A stretch of DNA of 64,000 nt. Origin: Granulicella sibirica (lineage in GTDB: Bacteria > Acidobacteriota > Terriglobia > Terriglobales > Acidobacteriaceae). Below are positions 1-8,556 of the stretch, piece by piece. A program made the position numbers and the translations under genes. The stretch spans positions 744,001 through 808,000 of the forward strand of contig NZ_RDSM01000001.1 in the NCBI RefSeq assembly GCF_004115155.1. Direction: 5' to 3'. Below the pieces are notes generated by a model that saw only the letters and a program-made list of their open reading frames with translations, searched no databases and was not told where the DNA came from. Within the stretch, counting starts at the first letter, position 1. Each line of letters opens with the position of its first letter.

Positions 1-2
1 AT

Positions 3-536
3 GACGGTCCTAGCGCGATACGCTATCCGAGGGGGACGGGGCCGGGAGTTCGCGTCAAGGAGCAGCCGGTTGCGCTCGAGATTGGCAAAGCCAAGGTGCT
101 GAAAGGCAGGCCTGGCGCTGAGGTTGTGGTGTTTGGGCTCGGCGCGATGATGGCGGAGGCGGAGCGCTTTGTGGGGATGCTCGAGGCAGGGGGCTTCAGT
201 GTGGCCCTGATTAATCCGCGGTTCGCAAAGCCGGTCGATCGGGAATGCGTGGATCGGTACGGGGTAGAGTGCGGCCTCGTGGTGACCTTCGAGGACCATG
301 TGCTCGCCGGCGGATTCGGTTCGGCGGTGCTCGAGACGCTGAACGAGTTGCAGATCGATGTGCCCATGGTGCGGGTGGGGTGGCCGGATGAGTTCATCGA
401 GCATGGGAAGGTCGAGGCGCTCAGGGCCAAGTATGGGCTGACGGCCGAAGCTGCCGCGGAGACTTGCCGGGGGGCGTTGGAAGAGATCGTGGAGTGGCGC
501 GCGGAGAATCGTCGACCCCACCTTAGCCGACGGTAA
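3..536 (+). CDS. dxs: 1-deoxy-D-xylulose-5-phosphate synthase, C-terminal part (5' end outside window)
   Basis: The open frame enters from the left edge and ends at TAA 534-536, leaving about 177 residues. It opens with DGPSAIRYPRGTG, matching the end of the DXS pyrimidine-binding domain, followed by the transketolase C-terminal domain (VVVFGLGAMM, LINPRFAKPVD, TFEDHVLAGGFGSAV). DXS condenses pyruvate and glyceraldehyde-3-phosphate using thiamine diphosphate, the first step of the MEP isoprenoid pathway in the cytoplasm. Nothing looks damaged in the visible part. Family assignment is by motif recognition; a related transketolase-like enzyme is the only realistic alternative. Confidence 0.93.
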   Translation, partial: DGPSAIRYPRGTGPGVRVKEQPVALEIGKAKVLKGRPGAEVVVFGLGAMMAEAERFVGMLEAGGFSVALINPRFAKPVDRECVDRYGVECGLVVTFEDHVLAGGFGSAVLETLNELQIDVPMVRVGWPDEFIEHGKVEALRAKYGLTAEAAAETCRGALEEIVEWRAENRRPHLSRR

Positions 537-578
537 CGCCGTCGTCGAAGGTGGGACGCCCGGTGGTCGTCTGGATGG

Positions 579-1538
579 CTAGCAGGGAATGTTGGCTTTC
601 TGCAAGGTGTCCTTCAGGCCCTTCATACTGATTCGGGTGGAGGCTTCGGCGGTGCCGCCGCCGCGCCAGTGAGTTTCAAGGGAGACACCATACTTGTAGC
701 CGTCGCGCTGGAGGGCCTTAAATTGGCCGACCCAGTCCACGATGCCGATGTCGACGGGCTCCCAGTCCCACTTCGCATTGGGAAGTCGTTTGGCGTTCTT
801 GACGTGGCAGTGGCCGATGCGGTTCTTGGGAAGCGCGTCGTAGGCGTTCGGGTAGGGAACGTTGCCCGGGAAGGTGGCGGCGTTGCCGGGATCCCAGTTA
901 AGCATGAAAGCTGGGTTGGGGATGGCGTTGAGGACGGCGAGTGCCTCTTCGCCGCTGCCGGTGTTGCAGGCCATCTCGTTCTCGAGGAGAAGGACGAGGT
1001 TATGCTTCGCGCACTTTTCGGCGGCTTCACCCAGTTTGCGATTCATCTCGGCGCGAAAGGGTTTAGGGTCGTCGAGACGCCAGAAGTCGAAGCAACGGAT
1101 ACGGTCGGTCCCGAATTGTTTGGAGAGGTCGATGAGATGGTCAAGGAGGGCGTCCTGCTCTTTATAGTCGAAGTCGGCCTTGAACTTGTCGCGGTGGGGG
1201 CTCTCTTTGGAGACGGGTGCCCCAGGGAGGTCGGTCTTGAAGAGGGGGCTCGCAAGGTCAGTGACGCGGAGATTGTATTTGCCCAGAATTTTTCTGGATT
1301 CGTCGATCTGCGCGGAGGTTAGGGCAGAAATATTGGTGTTCCACATGCTGCGGAGCTCGATCCACTGAAGACTGAAGTCGCGCGAGGCGACGTAACAGGC
1401 GTGGTCAAAGTCGGGAGAGATTTCGTCGTTGATGACGGCGAGACGGAAGGGACAGGCCCGGACGGTTTGCGCAAACATCTTCGTGGAAGCAGTTGCAGCG
1501 GCCATGCCAAGGATCATGTTGCGGCGGGAAACGGACAT
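579..1538 (-). CDS. exported sugar phosphate isomerase/epimerase (AP-endonuclease-2-type TIM barrel)
   Basis: A 319-residue protein starting at ATG 1538, chosen because GGAGG lies six bases upstream and the new N-terminus reads MSVSRRNMILGMAAA, a twin-arginine-like export signal ending near MFAQ. A longer frame would add 17 residues ahead of the signal. The mature part has the xylose-isomerase-like TIM-barrel pattern (LAVINDEISPDF, LLLENEMACNTG, LNWDPGNAA, HCHVKNAKR, SLETHWRGG), with Glu, Asp and His residues typical of divalent-metal ligands. Such enzymes isomerise or epimerise sugars or cyclitols; the substrate cannot be read here. It is divergent from a Gfo/Idh/MocA oxidoreductase, a common partner, which suggests one carbohydrate or inositol-type pathway. 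Confidence 0.85.
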   Translation of the reverse strand: MSVSRRNMILGMAAATASTKMFAQTVRACPFRLAVINDEISPDFDHACYVASRDFSLQWIELRSMWNTNISALTSAQIDESRKILGKYNLRVTDLASPLFKTDLPGAPVSKESPHRDKFKADFDYKEQDALLDHLIDLSKQFGTDRIRCFDFWRLDDPKPFRAEMNRKLGEAAEKCAKHNLVLLLENEMACNTGSGEEALAVLNAIPNPAFMLNWDPGNAATFPGNVPYPNAYDALPKNRIGHCHVKNAKRLPNAKWDWEPVDIGIVDWVGQFKALQRDGYKYGVSLETHWRGGGTAEASTRISMKGLKDTLQKANIPC

Positions 1539-1737
1539 GCTCGTCCTCCAGAGGTTCGACCGTAAACGATCCAAGACATTCTTCCACAAAAGGCCGAGAA
1601 GTGGCGGCGGCTTGCGATATCAAAGGCATATGGGGATGGATTGCGTATGGTGGGCATTCTCGTATAACGTTATCGCGCGTGCGGTTGCGGCGGTGCGAGC
1701 TGAAGTTGGTAAGACCAAAGAGGTCTGAGGAGAGAGC

Positions 1738-3063
1738 GTGATTACTCGACGGGAGTTTATAGATGGAGTTGCCCTTGGGGCTGCCGGACTTGCGCTGAGT
1801 TCGTCGGCGAGAAGCTATGCACAGATCATGGGCTCGAACGATCGGGTGACCTTCGCGACGATTGGATTGAACAGCCGGGCTTATGCGCATCTTTCTTCGC
1901 TGAAGGCGAACGAGAAGACAAGCAGGCTGGCACATATCGCCGATGTGGACAGCAAGATTCTGGATAAGTACTGCGGGAATGCGACGAAGGAGCTTGGGTA
2001 TGCCCCGAAGACGCATGGCGATTTCAGAAAGATGCTGGAGCTGAAGGAGATTGATGCGATCACGATTGCATCTCCGGACCACTGGCATACGCCGATGGCT
2101 GTGGCGGGTTTGCAGGCGGGAAAGAATGTGTATGTCGAGAAGCCTTGCAGCTACGATCCGCATGAGGGTGAGCTGCTGGTAGCGGCGCAGAAGAAGTACG
2201 GCAAGCTCGTACAGATGGGAAGCCAGCAGAGGTCGTCGCCCCATTCGATCGAGATCGTCGGGAAGATACACGGTGGTCTGATTGGCCGGGCTTACTTCGC
2301 AAAGGCCTGGTATGTGAACAATCGGAAGTCGATTGGCGTGGGAAAGGTGGTACCCGTCCCGTCGACACTCGATTGGGATCTTTGGCAGGGCCCGGCGCCG
2401 CGCCAGGCTTACAAGGACAATGTGCATCCTTATAACTGGCACTGGTTCAAAGTGTGGGGCACGGGCGAGAGCCTAAATAATGGAACACACGAGGTCGATG
2501 TGTGCCGGTGGGCTCTAGGCGTGGACTTTCCGAAGACGGTGTCCGCGCAGGCGGGCCGTTACCAGTTCAAGGATGATTGGCAGTACTACGACACGATGGT
2601 CACGGATTTCAACTACGAAGACAAGATGATCACGTGGGAAGGACGCTGCTGCAACCCGATGAAGTTGTACGACCGGGATCGCGGATCCATTATCCAGGGA
2701 ACGAATGGATCGGTGATCGTCGATCGCGATGGCTACGAGGTCTATGACCAGAGTGGCAAGAAGAAGATCGACGAGTTCAAAGTGAACACGGCGAAGACGT
2801 CATCGACCGATACGACGGGCAAGGACTCGATGACCGATCTTCACTTTGCCAACTTCATCGCGGGTATTCAAAAGGGCGAGAAGCTGAATCAGCCGATTGC
2901 ATCGGGTAATGTCGCAGTGACGATGCTTCAACTGTCGAACGTTGCATGGGAGACGAATCGCGTGCTGACGCTTGATCAGACGAGTGGACACATCGTCAAC
3001 GATGCGAAAGCGCAGGCGATGACGCATCGGGAATATGAAAAGGGCTGGGAACTGAAGATTTGA
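1738..3063 (+). CDS. exported Gfo/Idh/MocA family NAD(P)-dependent oxidoreductase
   Basis: A 441-residue protein with a GTG start preceded by GAGGAG. The N-terminus, ITRREFIDGVALGAAGLAL, is a twin-arginine-type signal, so a folded, cofactor-loaded enzyme is probably exported. The Rossmann part contains ASPDHWHTPMAVAG and the family EKP motif at about residues 134-136; the C-terminal domain has NNGTHEVDVCRWALG with the usual catalytic-type His/Asp. The first nucleotide-binding loop reads IGLNSRA rather than a full GxGxxG, a variation tolerated in this family. Relatives oxidise or reduce sugars, inositols or glycosides; substrate unknown. It is divergent from the TIM-barrel isomerase across about 200 bp that should hold both promoters. 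Confidence 0.88.
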   Translation: MITRREFIDGVALGAAGLALSSSARSYAQIMGSNDRVTFATIGLNSRAYAHLSSLKANEKTSRLAHIADVDSKILDKYCGNATKELGYAPKTHGDFRKMLELKEIDAITIASPDHWHTPMAVAGLQAGKNVYVEKPCSYDPHEGELLVAAQKKYGKLVQMGSQQRSSPHSIEIVGKIHGGLIGRAYFAKAWYVNNRKSIGVGKVVPVPSTLDWDLWQGPAPRQAYKDNVHPYNWHWFKVWGTGESLNNGTHEVDVCRWALGVDFPKTVSAQAGRYQFKDDWQYYDTMVTDFNYEDKMITWEGRCCNPMKLYDRDRGSIIQGTNGSVIVDRDGYEVYDQSGKKKIDEFKVNTAKTSSTDTTGKDSMTDLHFANFIAGIQKGEKLNQPIASGNVAVTMLQLSNVAWETNRVLTLDQTSGHIVNDAKAQAMTHREYEKGWELKI

Positions 3064-3434
3064 GGTGCTTTGCGTTATGAGTCGGCATAAGTTTGCAGTT
3101 ATGCTGGCTCGTTGCGCTTCAGCACTTTCTCGATTCGACTTTGGTGGGCCAGGTCGGGAATAAATCGTTAGTAACACGTATCGGTGTAGACGTGCAACCG
3201 GACTTCGTGCGTCTCTTTCTGATAAATTTTGATGAGGGACCTGCATTGCCGCAGATAACTCGCACGGGACCGCCCCGCGCGAGAACTGCCGACATGATGC
3301 CTCATTTGCTTCGCTGCACGGGATGCGTCTGAGAGTAACAACCTGGGATAAGAGAAGAGCGGGATACTGAAGGCCACATGCCGCTTGAGTGCTTAGCGAT
3401 CCAAGAAGCCCAGGAGTGAGGATCTGAGAACGAT
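3064..3434. other. intergenic region without a convincing gene
   Basis: This 371-bp stretch separates the oxidoreductase from the small basic protein. A 79-codon frame on the plus strand has no ribosome-binding site and unremarkable composition, so I do not call it. I see no strong hairpin or repeat. The promoter of the small downstream gene probably lies in its right-hand part. Confidence 0.5.
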
Positions 3435-3731
3435 ATGTATGAATCGATTCTTTACGAAATTGATGCGGAGATCTCGCGGCTGCATGCATCGAAGGCCAAG
3501 CTGCTGAAGAACGTTGGTACCGCTCATAAGAAGCCGGGTCGTCCGGCTAAGACCGTAACGGCTGCGACCAAGCCTACCCGGGGAAGTACAACCAGGACGA
3601 TGAGCGCTGAGGGGCTAGAACGTATTCGCCAGGCGCAGTTTCGGCGCTGGGCCGCCGTCAAAAAGGCAAAGCGGGCCGCATTAAGAGCTGCCTCTCCGAC
3701 GGCGAAGGCAAAGAAAAGAACCGCGCGGTAA
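3435..3731 (+). CDS. small basic AT-hook-like protein, hypothetical
   Basis: A 98-residue, very Lys/Arg/Ala-rich protein. Residues 1-25 (YESILYEIDAEISRLHAS) look helical or coiled-coil. Next comes HKKPGRPAKTV, whose GRP core flanked by basic residues resembles an AT-hook minor-groove binder, then a basic Ala/Lys tail. The organisation recalls small nucleoid-associated proteins, but no established family is recognised. Length, composition and a clean ATG support a real gene; the ribosome-binding site is weak. DNA binding is inferred from the AT-hook-like core and charge only. Confidence 0.65.
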   Translation: MYESILYEIDAEISRLHASKAKLLKNVGTAHKKPGRPAKTVTAATKPTRGSTTRTMSAEGLERIRQAQFRRWAAVKKAKRAALRAASPTAKAKKRTAR

Positions 3732-3942
3732 GCTAAACAAGAGGTCCGAGGTAAAACATCCAAGCCGAAGTCGATATAAGAGTCGGTGAAGTTATCAAGA
3801 GCCGGATACGCAATGCGCGTGTCCGGCTCTTGTTTGTGGTTCACCTTAACAGCGAAGAAGAGCTGCAGTCGCCTGCTTAAATGCGAGATACGCATCGGCG
3901 GCAGGGTTCTCCGCGGATGCGTATCTCGGTTGTCAGTTTTTA

Positions 3943-5805
3943 TTAGAACTCGAACGGTGCGTCTGCTCCCCAGAGTGCGGTTGCACCCCAGAGTGCCGTG
4001 GCACCCCAAAGGGCGGTTGAGCCGTTGACATCTTCCGCACCCCAGAGAGCGGTCGCGGCTGCCGGCGTAGAGGCACCCCAAAGAGCAGTCGCACCCCACA
4101 GAGCCGTGTATGCCTGAGGATCGTTAGCGCCCCAGAGAGCCGTGGCTCCCCACAGAGCGGTCTGGCTGCCGACGAAGGCGTTGGCGCCGTAGATCTCCGA
4201 AGCTCCCCAGAGAGCGGTCGCACCCCAGAGTGCAGTCTCCGCCTTGCTGTTTGCCGCGCCCCAGAGTGCAGTGCTGTCGATGACGAGGTTGGTTCCACCA
4301 GTCGTCGAATCAAAGACCGCGACGGGGGACATCGCGGTGCCCTTAGGGAGCATGAGACCGAACTTCGCGATGTTGATCAGCGAGGCTTCTACATCGAGAT
4401 AGCCGGCGCCAATGGTGAAGACATCGTAGTTCGCCTTGAAGACGGTGCCGGTGGTGGGATCGGTGACGCTGCTGGTCTGTGGGAAGTAGCTGCGGTTTGA
4501 GCTCTTCATCATGATCGCCTTCAACTGGTCGGGCGTGATGAGGGGATCAGCCTGCAGAAGGAGGGCGGCCGCGCCGCTGGTGACGCCGGTGGCCATGCTT
4601 GTGCCGCTCAGTGGGAAGTAGTTGACCGAGGATTTACCGTTGCCGCTGACCGTGTAGAAAGAGTTCAGGGTGACGAAGGAAGGATTGTTGATCGCGAGAG
4701 CGTCGTTGGAGAACTTCAAGCTGCTGACGAGATTGCCGGGAGCGACGATGTCAGGCTTGACGATGTGGTCGATGAACGAAGGACCCTTCGAGCTGTAGCT
4801 GGCGATGAGATCGTCGTTGATGCCTGCGGTGCCGACGGTGCGCATGGCTCCAACCGTGAGAACGTACGGGTCGTTGCCTGGCGATTCGATCGTGCCGTAG
4901 CCTTCGGGGTTGAGGGCGAGGTCACGTCCATCGTTGCCGGCGGCGACGACGACCATGATGCCGGCCTTCCAGGCCTTCTCTACAGCCTGGCAAAGCGGGT
5001 CAAGAGCATATCCCTCCCAGATGGGCCGTCCGAGCGAGAGATTGATGACGCGGATGTTATAAGCCGACTTGAGCTCGATGGCCCGCCCAATGGCGGCGAT
5101 GACAGAGGAGTCCGTACCGGAGCCATGTTCGTCGAGCACGCGAAGGTTGATGAGGTTCGCGTTCGGCGCTGCACCGGAAAAGGTACGGAAGTACTTGGAG
5201 CCTGTGGAATCGTTACCATTTCCGGCGATCAAACCGGCGACATGGGTGCCGTGACCGAAATGATCCGTGGCATCAGCATCACCGGGGATGAAGCTCTCGC
5301 TATAGACGATGCGGCTGGCAACCTTGCCTCTGCCGTGGAGATCGTCAACGAGACTTATACCACTGTCGATGACGGCGACACCGACCCCGGTGCCGTCGAA
5401 GCCGACCTTCCAGACCCAGGGTGCGTTGATGGGCTCGGTTGTAAATTCGGCGGCGGTGACTGTGACCTGGCGAGCGCCAACATGGCGGTCCGAGGAGATA
5501 TAAGCGACGTTGGGATCGGCGGCGATCTCGGCCACCGAAGATGCCGGCACGGTGGTAGCGATCGCGTTGATCGCCGTCAACTCCGTACCCGAGGTTGTTA
5601 CGTGGGTCGGGCTCTTGGTGAGTCGCGGCAGACCTGGGACTGTCTTGTACTGGATGATCACTGGGATCATGGACGCGGGCGAAGCTGAAGAGGCGTCGGA
5701 TGAAACTTTCGGGCTGAGGGTGCTCTGGGAGTGAGCTACGGAGGCGAACGGTACCACGGCCAAGAGAGTCAAGATCGGTCTAAAGTAGCGAGACAAGCTG
5801 TTCAC
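3943..5805 (-). CDS. secreted S8 (subtilisin-like) serine peptidase with ALWGA-repeat C-terminus
   Basis: A 620-residue protein starting at GTG 5805 with AGGAG upstream. Residues 1-26 form a signal peptide (ILTLLAVVPFASVAHS). An inhibitor-I9-like propeptide follows to about residue 125, then the catalytic domain: Asp147 (VAVIDSGI), His185 (HGTHVAGLIAG), oxyanion Asn291 (AAGNDG) and Ser403 (LSGTSMATG), all intact. From about residue 512 to the end the protein has eleven copies of ALWGA, mostly TALWGA in doublets, separated by short variable spacers; the protein ends shortly after the last copy. The enzyme should degrade extracellular protein. The tail may be a surface-anchoring, secretion or assembly element. 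The gene stands alone near a peptide-importer operon on the same strand. Confidence 0.93.
   Translation of the reverse strand: MNSLSRYFRPILTLLAVVPFASVAHSQSTLSPKVSSDASSASPASMIPVIIQYKTVPGLPRLTKSPTHVTTSGTELTAINAIATTVPASSVAEIAADPNVAYISSDRHVGARQVTVTAAEFTTEPINAPWVWKVGFDGTGVGVAVIDSGISLVDDLHGRGKVASRIVYSESFIPGDADATDHFGHGTHVAGLIAGNGNDSTGSKYFRTFSGAAPNANLINLRVLDEHGSGTDSSVIAAIGRAIELKSAYNIRVINLSLGRPIWEGYALDPLCQAVEKAWKAGIMVVVAAGNDGRDLALNPEGYGTIESPGNDPYVLTVGAMRTVGTAGINDDLIASYSSKGPSFIDHIVKPDIVAPGNLVSSLKFSNDALAINNPSFVTLNSFYTVSGNGKSSVNYFPLSGTSMATGVTSGAAALLLQADPLITPDQLKAIMMKSSNRSYFPQTSSVTDPTTGTVFKANYDVFTIGAGYLDVEASLINIAKFGLMLPKGTAMSPVAVFDSTTGGTNLVIDSTALWGAANSKAETALWGATALWGASEIYGANAFVGSQTALWGATALWGANDPQAYTALWGATALWGASTPAAATALWGAEDVNGSTALWGATALWGATALWGADAPFEF
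3961..4273 (-). repeat. degenerate tandem repeats encoding ALWGA in the protease tail
   Basis: On the minus strand a roughly 15-18 bp unit encoding (T)ALWGA occurs eleven times within about 310 bp, often as back-to-back pairs divided by spacers of 3-15 codons. Nucleotide copies are similar but not identical, with different Gly and Ala codons, so the amino-acid pattern is conserved beyond simple recent slippage. It forms the last fifth of the S8 peptidase. Confidence 0.9.
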
Positions 5806-6108
5806 TGTAATGCTCCTGTGGAAGTCTTTGAACTAAGTCCAAATCGGCTAACTCTTCGCTTTGGCTGCGTGACACGTTCGTGCGGCACAATGTGATGCCT
5901 GTTCTGCTTGAGTCGGCGAGCGTCATTCGGTGCCGCGAAGTTCTTATTCTTTGTTTTTATCGGGCATTTCGGCCCTCGTGAGTAACAGTACCAGTGCCCA
6001 AAAGGGGAGCCATCACCCTTTAGTTGCACCCTCGAAGAAGTTCGAGGGATAGTGGATGGCCCACCGGAGTGAGGAGGGTCCTCTATTGGTCGTTATTTCG
6101 CGGATTAG
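5806..6108. other. intergenic region: protease upstream region and operon 3' end
   Basis: A 303-bp gap between two minus-strand transcription units. The left part should carry the protease promoter. The right part holds two hairpins downstream of the ABC-transporter operon: a perfect 8-bp stem at 6029-6048 and a weaker AAAGGG/CCCTTT stem around 6001-6024. No gene is seen. Confidence 0.5.
6029..6048 (-). terminator. hairpin downstream of the ABC-transporter operon
   Basis: CCCTCGAA and TTCGAGGG form a perfect 8-bp stem with a 4-base loop, 60 bp beyond the last stop codon of the operon. No clear U-tract follows, so it may stabilise the 3' end or act together with the second nearby hairpin. Confidence 0.45.
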
Positions 6109-6927
6109 TTACCTGGCGTTACCATCCCGGTACTCGAGGAGGATTCGGGGTGGGGCGGGAAGGGCGTTCAGCAGAGCAAGTGTGGCCGGGTGCACTGCCT
6201 GCTCGATGCGATCGACTGAAAGTAACTCGACGATGGTTCCGGTATCAAGTACGGCGATGCGGTCGCAGAGCTGTAGCACGGAGAGAAGATCGTGCGAGAT
6301 ATAAAGCAGCGTCGTTCCCATGGTCTGATTGAGATGACGCAGAAGCTTGAGGATCTCCGCCTGCGTGACGGGATCGAGAGCGCTTGTAGGCTCGTCTGCA
6401 ACGAGAATCGCTGGGCGATGCAGAAGGGCTAGCGCGATCATCACGCGCTGAGCCTGCCCGACACTGATCTCGCCGGGCTTTCTCTTCAGGAAGCTCGGGT
6501 CGGTGGGGAGCTGAACCTCGGAAAGAAGCGTCGCGAGGCGTGTTTCCAGTGCGGCGCGGCCCCTGTTGTCGTGCGCGCGCCATGCTTCGTCAAAGTGTGC
6601 TCGAAGCGAGACGACCGCATTGAGGGCGTTCATGGGACTTTGTGGAATGAGCGCGATACGGCTTCCCCGCAGGCGGCGGGCGTCGCGCTCCGGCATGGTG
6701 AGGAGGTTCTGCCCTTCCAGGAGAACCTCCCCCGTGACCGTACCTCCGCGCCAGGGAAGAAGTCCCAGGAGAGCGAGGATCAGTGTGCTCTTCCCTGCTC
6801 CGCTTGTGCCAACCAGGCCAAGGGACTCGCCTTTTTCCAAGTCCAAACGGATATCTCGCAGGACCGATTGACGCCCGTAGGAGGCCTGGAGGCTGACACG
6901 GAGTAGTGGAATAGCGCCTTCGCTCAT
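6109..6927 (-). CDS. peptide/nickel-type ABC transporter ATP-binding protein
   Basis: A 272-residue ATPase with Walker A GTSGAGKST, a Q-loop (LIPQSPMNAL), a signature region reading ISVGQAQR where LSGGQ is usual, Walker B ILVADEPTSALD and the H-loop YISHD. This is a DppD/OppD-type subunit that powers substrate import at the inner membrane. Its ATG abuts the stop codon of the substrate-binding protein directly (TAG then ATG), so translation is coupled. It is the only ATPase in the operon; Dpp-type systems often have two, so a homodimer or an unlinked partner is possible. Confidence 0.92.
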   Translation of the reverse strand: MSEGAIPLLRVSLQASYGRQSVLRDIRLDLEKGESLGLVGTSGAGKSTLILALLGLLPWRGGTVTGEVLLEGQNLLTMPERDARRLRGSRIALIPQSPMNALNAVVSLRAHFDEAWRAHDNRGRAALETRLATLLSEVQLPTDPSFLKRKPGEISVGQAQRVMIALALLHRPAILVADEPTSALDPVTQAEILKLLRHLNQTMGTTLLYISHDLLSVLQLCDRIAVLDTGTIVELLSVDRIEQAVHPATLALLNALPAPPRILLEYRDGNAR

Positions 6928-8553
6928 CTAGCGAGTTCCCTGCCTTCGGATCATGTCAACGTTCCAGACAACTCCGGGTGAGAGGACGGCGGGTTGAACG
7001 CCGCCAAGTTGCGGCGATATCGCATAAAGGGTATTTGGGTGAACGAGATAGATGAAAGGCTGCTGGTCGGCGACGATCTGCTGAACCTGGTCGACAGCAC
7101 GCTTGCGGTCCGGGGCGCTAAGGCTTGTGGCCTGGATCAGCATCTGCCTGTCGATCTCGGCCTCCCACGGAGTGGCTGGACTTTTTTCGGATGGATTCCA
7201 TTGATGGTTGGGCGAAGAACTGAGCCAGAGGTTCATCATGGAGTTCGGTTCGGGATCGACATTCGAGAGGCCGAGAAGACAGGCCTGGTAGTCCTGCGTA
7301 TGCATGAAACGTTCGATGAGTGCTGGGAAATCGAGCGTAACGATAGTGATCTCGATGCCAAGTGCGGCCAGATCCTGCTGGATAAGCGTAGCCATCTTCT
7401 GACGTGCAGCATTGCCGGCGTTGGTGAGGATCGAAAACTTCACGGGTTGATTGCCGGCGTCGTAGAGGGTCTTACCGCTCAGATGGAAGCCGCTCGCCGC
7501 GAGGAGGCGGGTGGCAGCCGCGACATCTTCGTGTGGGTAGTTTAGGGTCTTGTCGTACCAGGGGGTGTTCGCCGGAGAGATGAAGCTGTATGCGGGTGTG
7601 GCGTGGCCGTCGTAGGCGATGCGGGCCAGGTCGGCACGATGAATTGCCTGCGAGATAGCGACGCGGAAGCCGCGGTTCGTGAACCATGCTTTCTCATACG
7701 CGGGAAGCGGTGAAGTTGGGGACTCGTTGAACCACATCTGCTCGGTGTTGAGGGATGCGCCAAGGTCGCGCACGGCTCCTGGAGAGCGTTTGGAGAGCGC
7801 TGTGAAATACTCGGCGGGAAGGTTGTCGATGAGATCGTAGTCGCCACGCTGGAAACCGGAAATCTCCTGTTCTCGGTTGCTAAGAATGTCGAGGCGGATG
7901 CCGGAAAGATAGGGCAGTTGGACGTTAGCCCCATCATGACGCCAATAGTTTGGGTTGCGCTTGAGGCGGATAGACTGGCCGCGCTTGTAGTCGGCGAGAA
8001 TAAAGGGACCGGACGTCACACGGGCTTCGCTTGGATGGTCGGCAGGCTCGATCGCAATCTCGTCGAAGACACGAGCAATGGCCACGACGCGCTTGGGCAG
8101 GGTAACACGGACTGTATGCGCGTCCGGGGCTTCGACTTTCACGTCCTTTGGGGTAAGGAACTCTTCGCCGGCCGGAGCCGCAGTGACTGGGGCAAGGACC
8201 CTGCGGATCGACCATGCCGCGTCGCGCGAGGTGAGGTCGGAGCCGTCCGAGAATCTGAGACCAGGACGAAGGTGGAAGGTCAGGACGCGGCCGTCAGGAG
8301 ACAGGCTGTAGGTCTCTGCCAGGTCAGGTTCAGGCTGCTGGGTGAGACGGTTGACGCGGAGGAGGACACCGCCGGTAAGAAAGCGGACGAGCTCAGAGGA
8401 CTGGTCGTCAACCTTCGCCGGATCGAACGTCTTGGGGTCGTAGCGGATCGCCCAGGCTAGTTCGCCGGGAGCTTTCGCGGAGGTCTGCGTAAGCAATGGG
8501 AGGACGATAAAAAGGAGTGCTCCGATGGAGACCCGGTTGGTGCGCAAACCCAT
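6928..8553 (-). CDS. ABC transporter substrate-binding protein, family 5 (DppA/OppA-like)
   Basis: A 541-residue exported protein with signal peptide (SIGALLFIVLPLLTQTSAKA) and the SBP_bac_5 hallmarks: YDPKTFDPAKV, DLAETYSLSPDGRVLTFHLRPGLRFSDGS, YWRHDG and a domain II ending in a VHPNTLYAISP region. The family binds oligopeptides, nickel chelates or other small solutes in the periplasm. No lipobox Cys is seen, consistent with a diderm host. It starts four bases after the preceding permease stop. Ligand specificity cannot be read; a peptide is the default inference, strengthened by the nearby secreted protease. Confidence 0.92.
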   Translation of the reverse strand: MGLRTNRVSIGALLFIVLPLLTQTSAKAPGELAWAIRYDPKTFDPAKVDDQSSELVRFLTGGVLLRVNRLTQQPEPDLAETYSLSPDGRVLTFHLRPGLRFSDGSDLTSRDAAWSIRRVLAPVTAAPAGEEFLTPKDVKVEAPDAHTVRVTLPKRVVAIARVFDEIAIEPADHPSEARVTSGPFILADYKRGQSIRLKRNPNYWRHDGANVQLPYLSGIRLDILSNREQEISGFQRGDYDLIDNLPAEYFTALSKRSPGAVRDLGASLNTEQMWFNESPTSPLPAYEKAWFTNRGFRVAISQAIHRADLARIAYDGHATPAYSFISPANTPWYDKTLNYPHEDVAAATRLLAASGFHLSGKTLYDAGNQPVKFSILTNAGNAARQKMATLIQQDLAALGIEITIVTLDFPALIERFMHTQDYQACLLGLSNVDPEPNSMMNLWLSSSPNHQWNPSEKSPATPWEAEIDRQMLIQATSLSAPDRKRAVDQVQQIVADQQPFIYLVHPNTLYAISPQLGGVQPAVLSPGVVWNVDMIRRQGTR

Positions 8554-8556
8554 GAG

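Noticed and set aside
3093..3332. 79-codon frame between the oxidoreductase and the small basic protein
   Set aside because: No ribosome-binding site, no conserved pattern, and composition typical of non-coding sequence.
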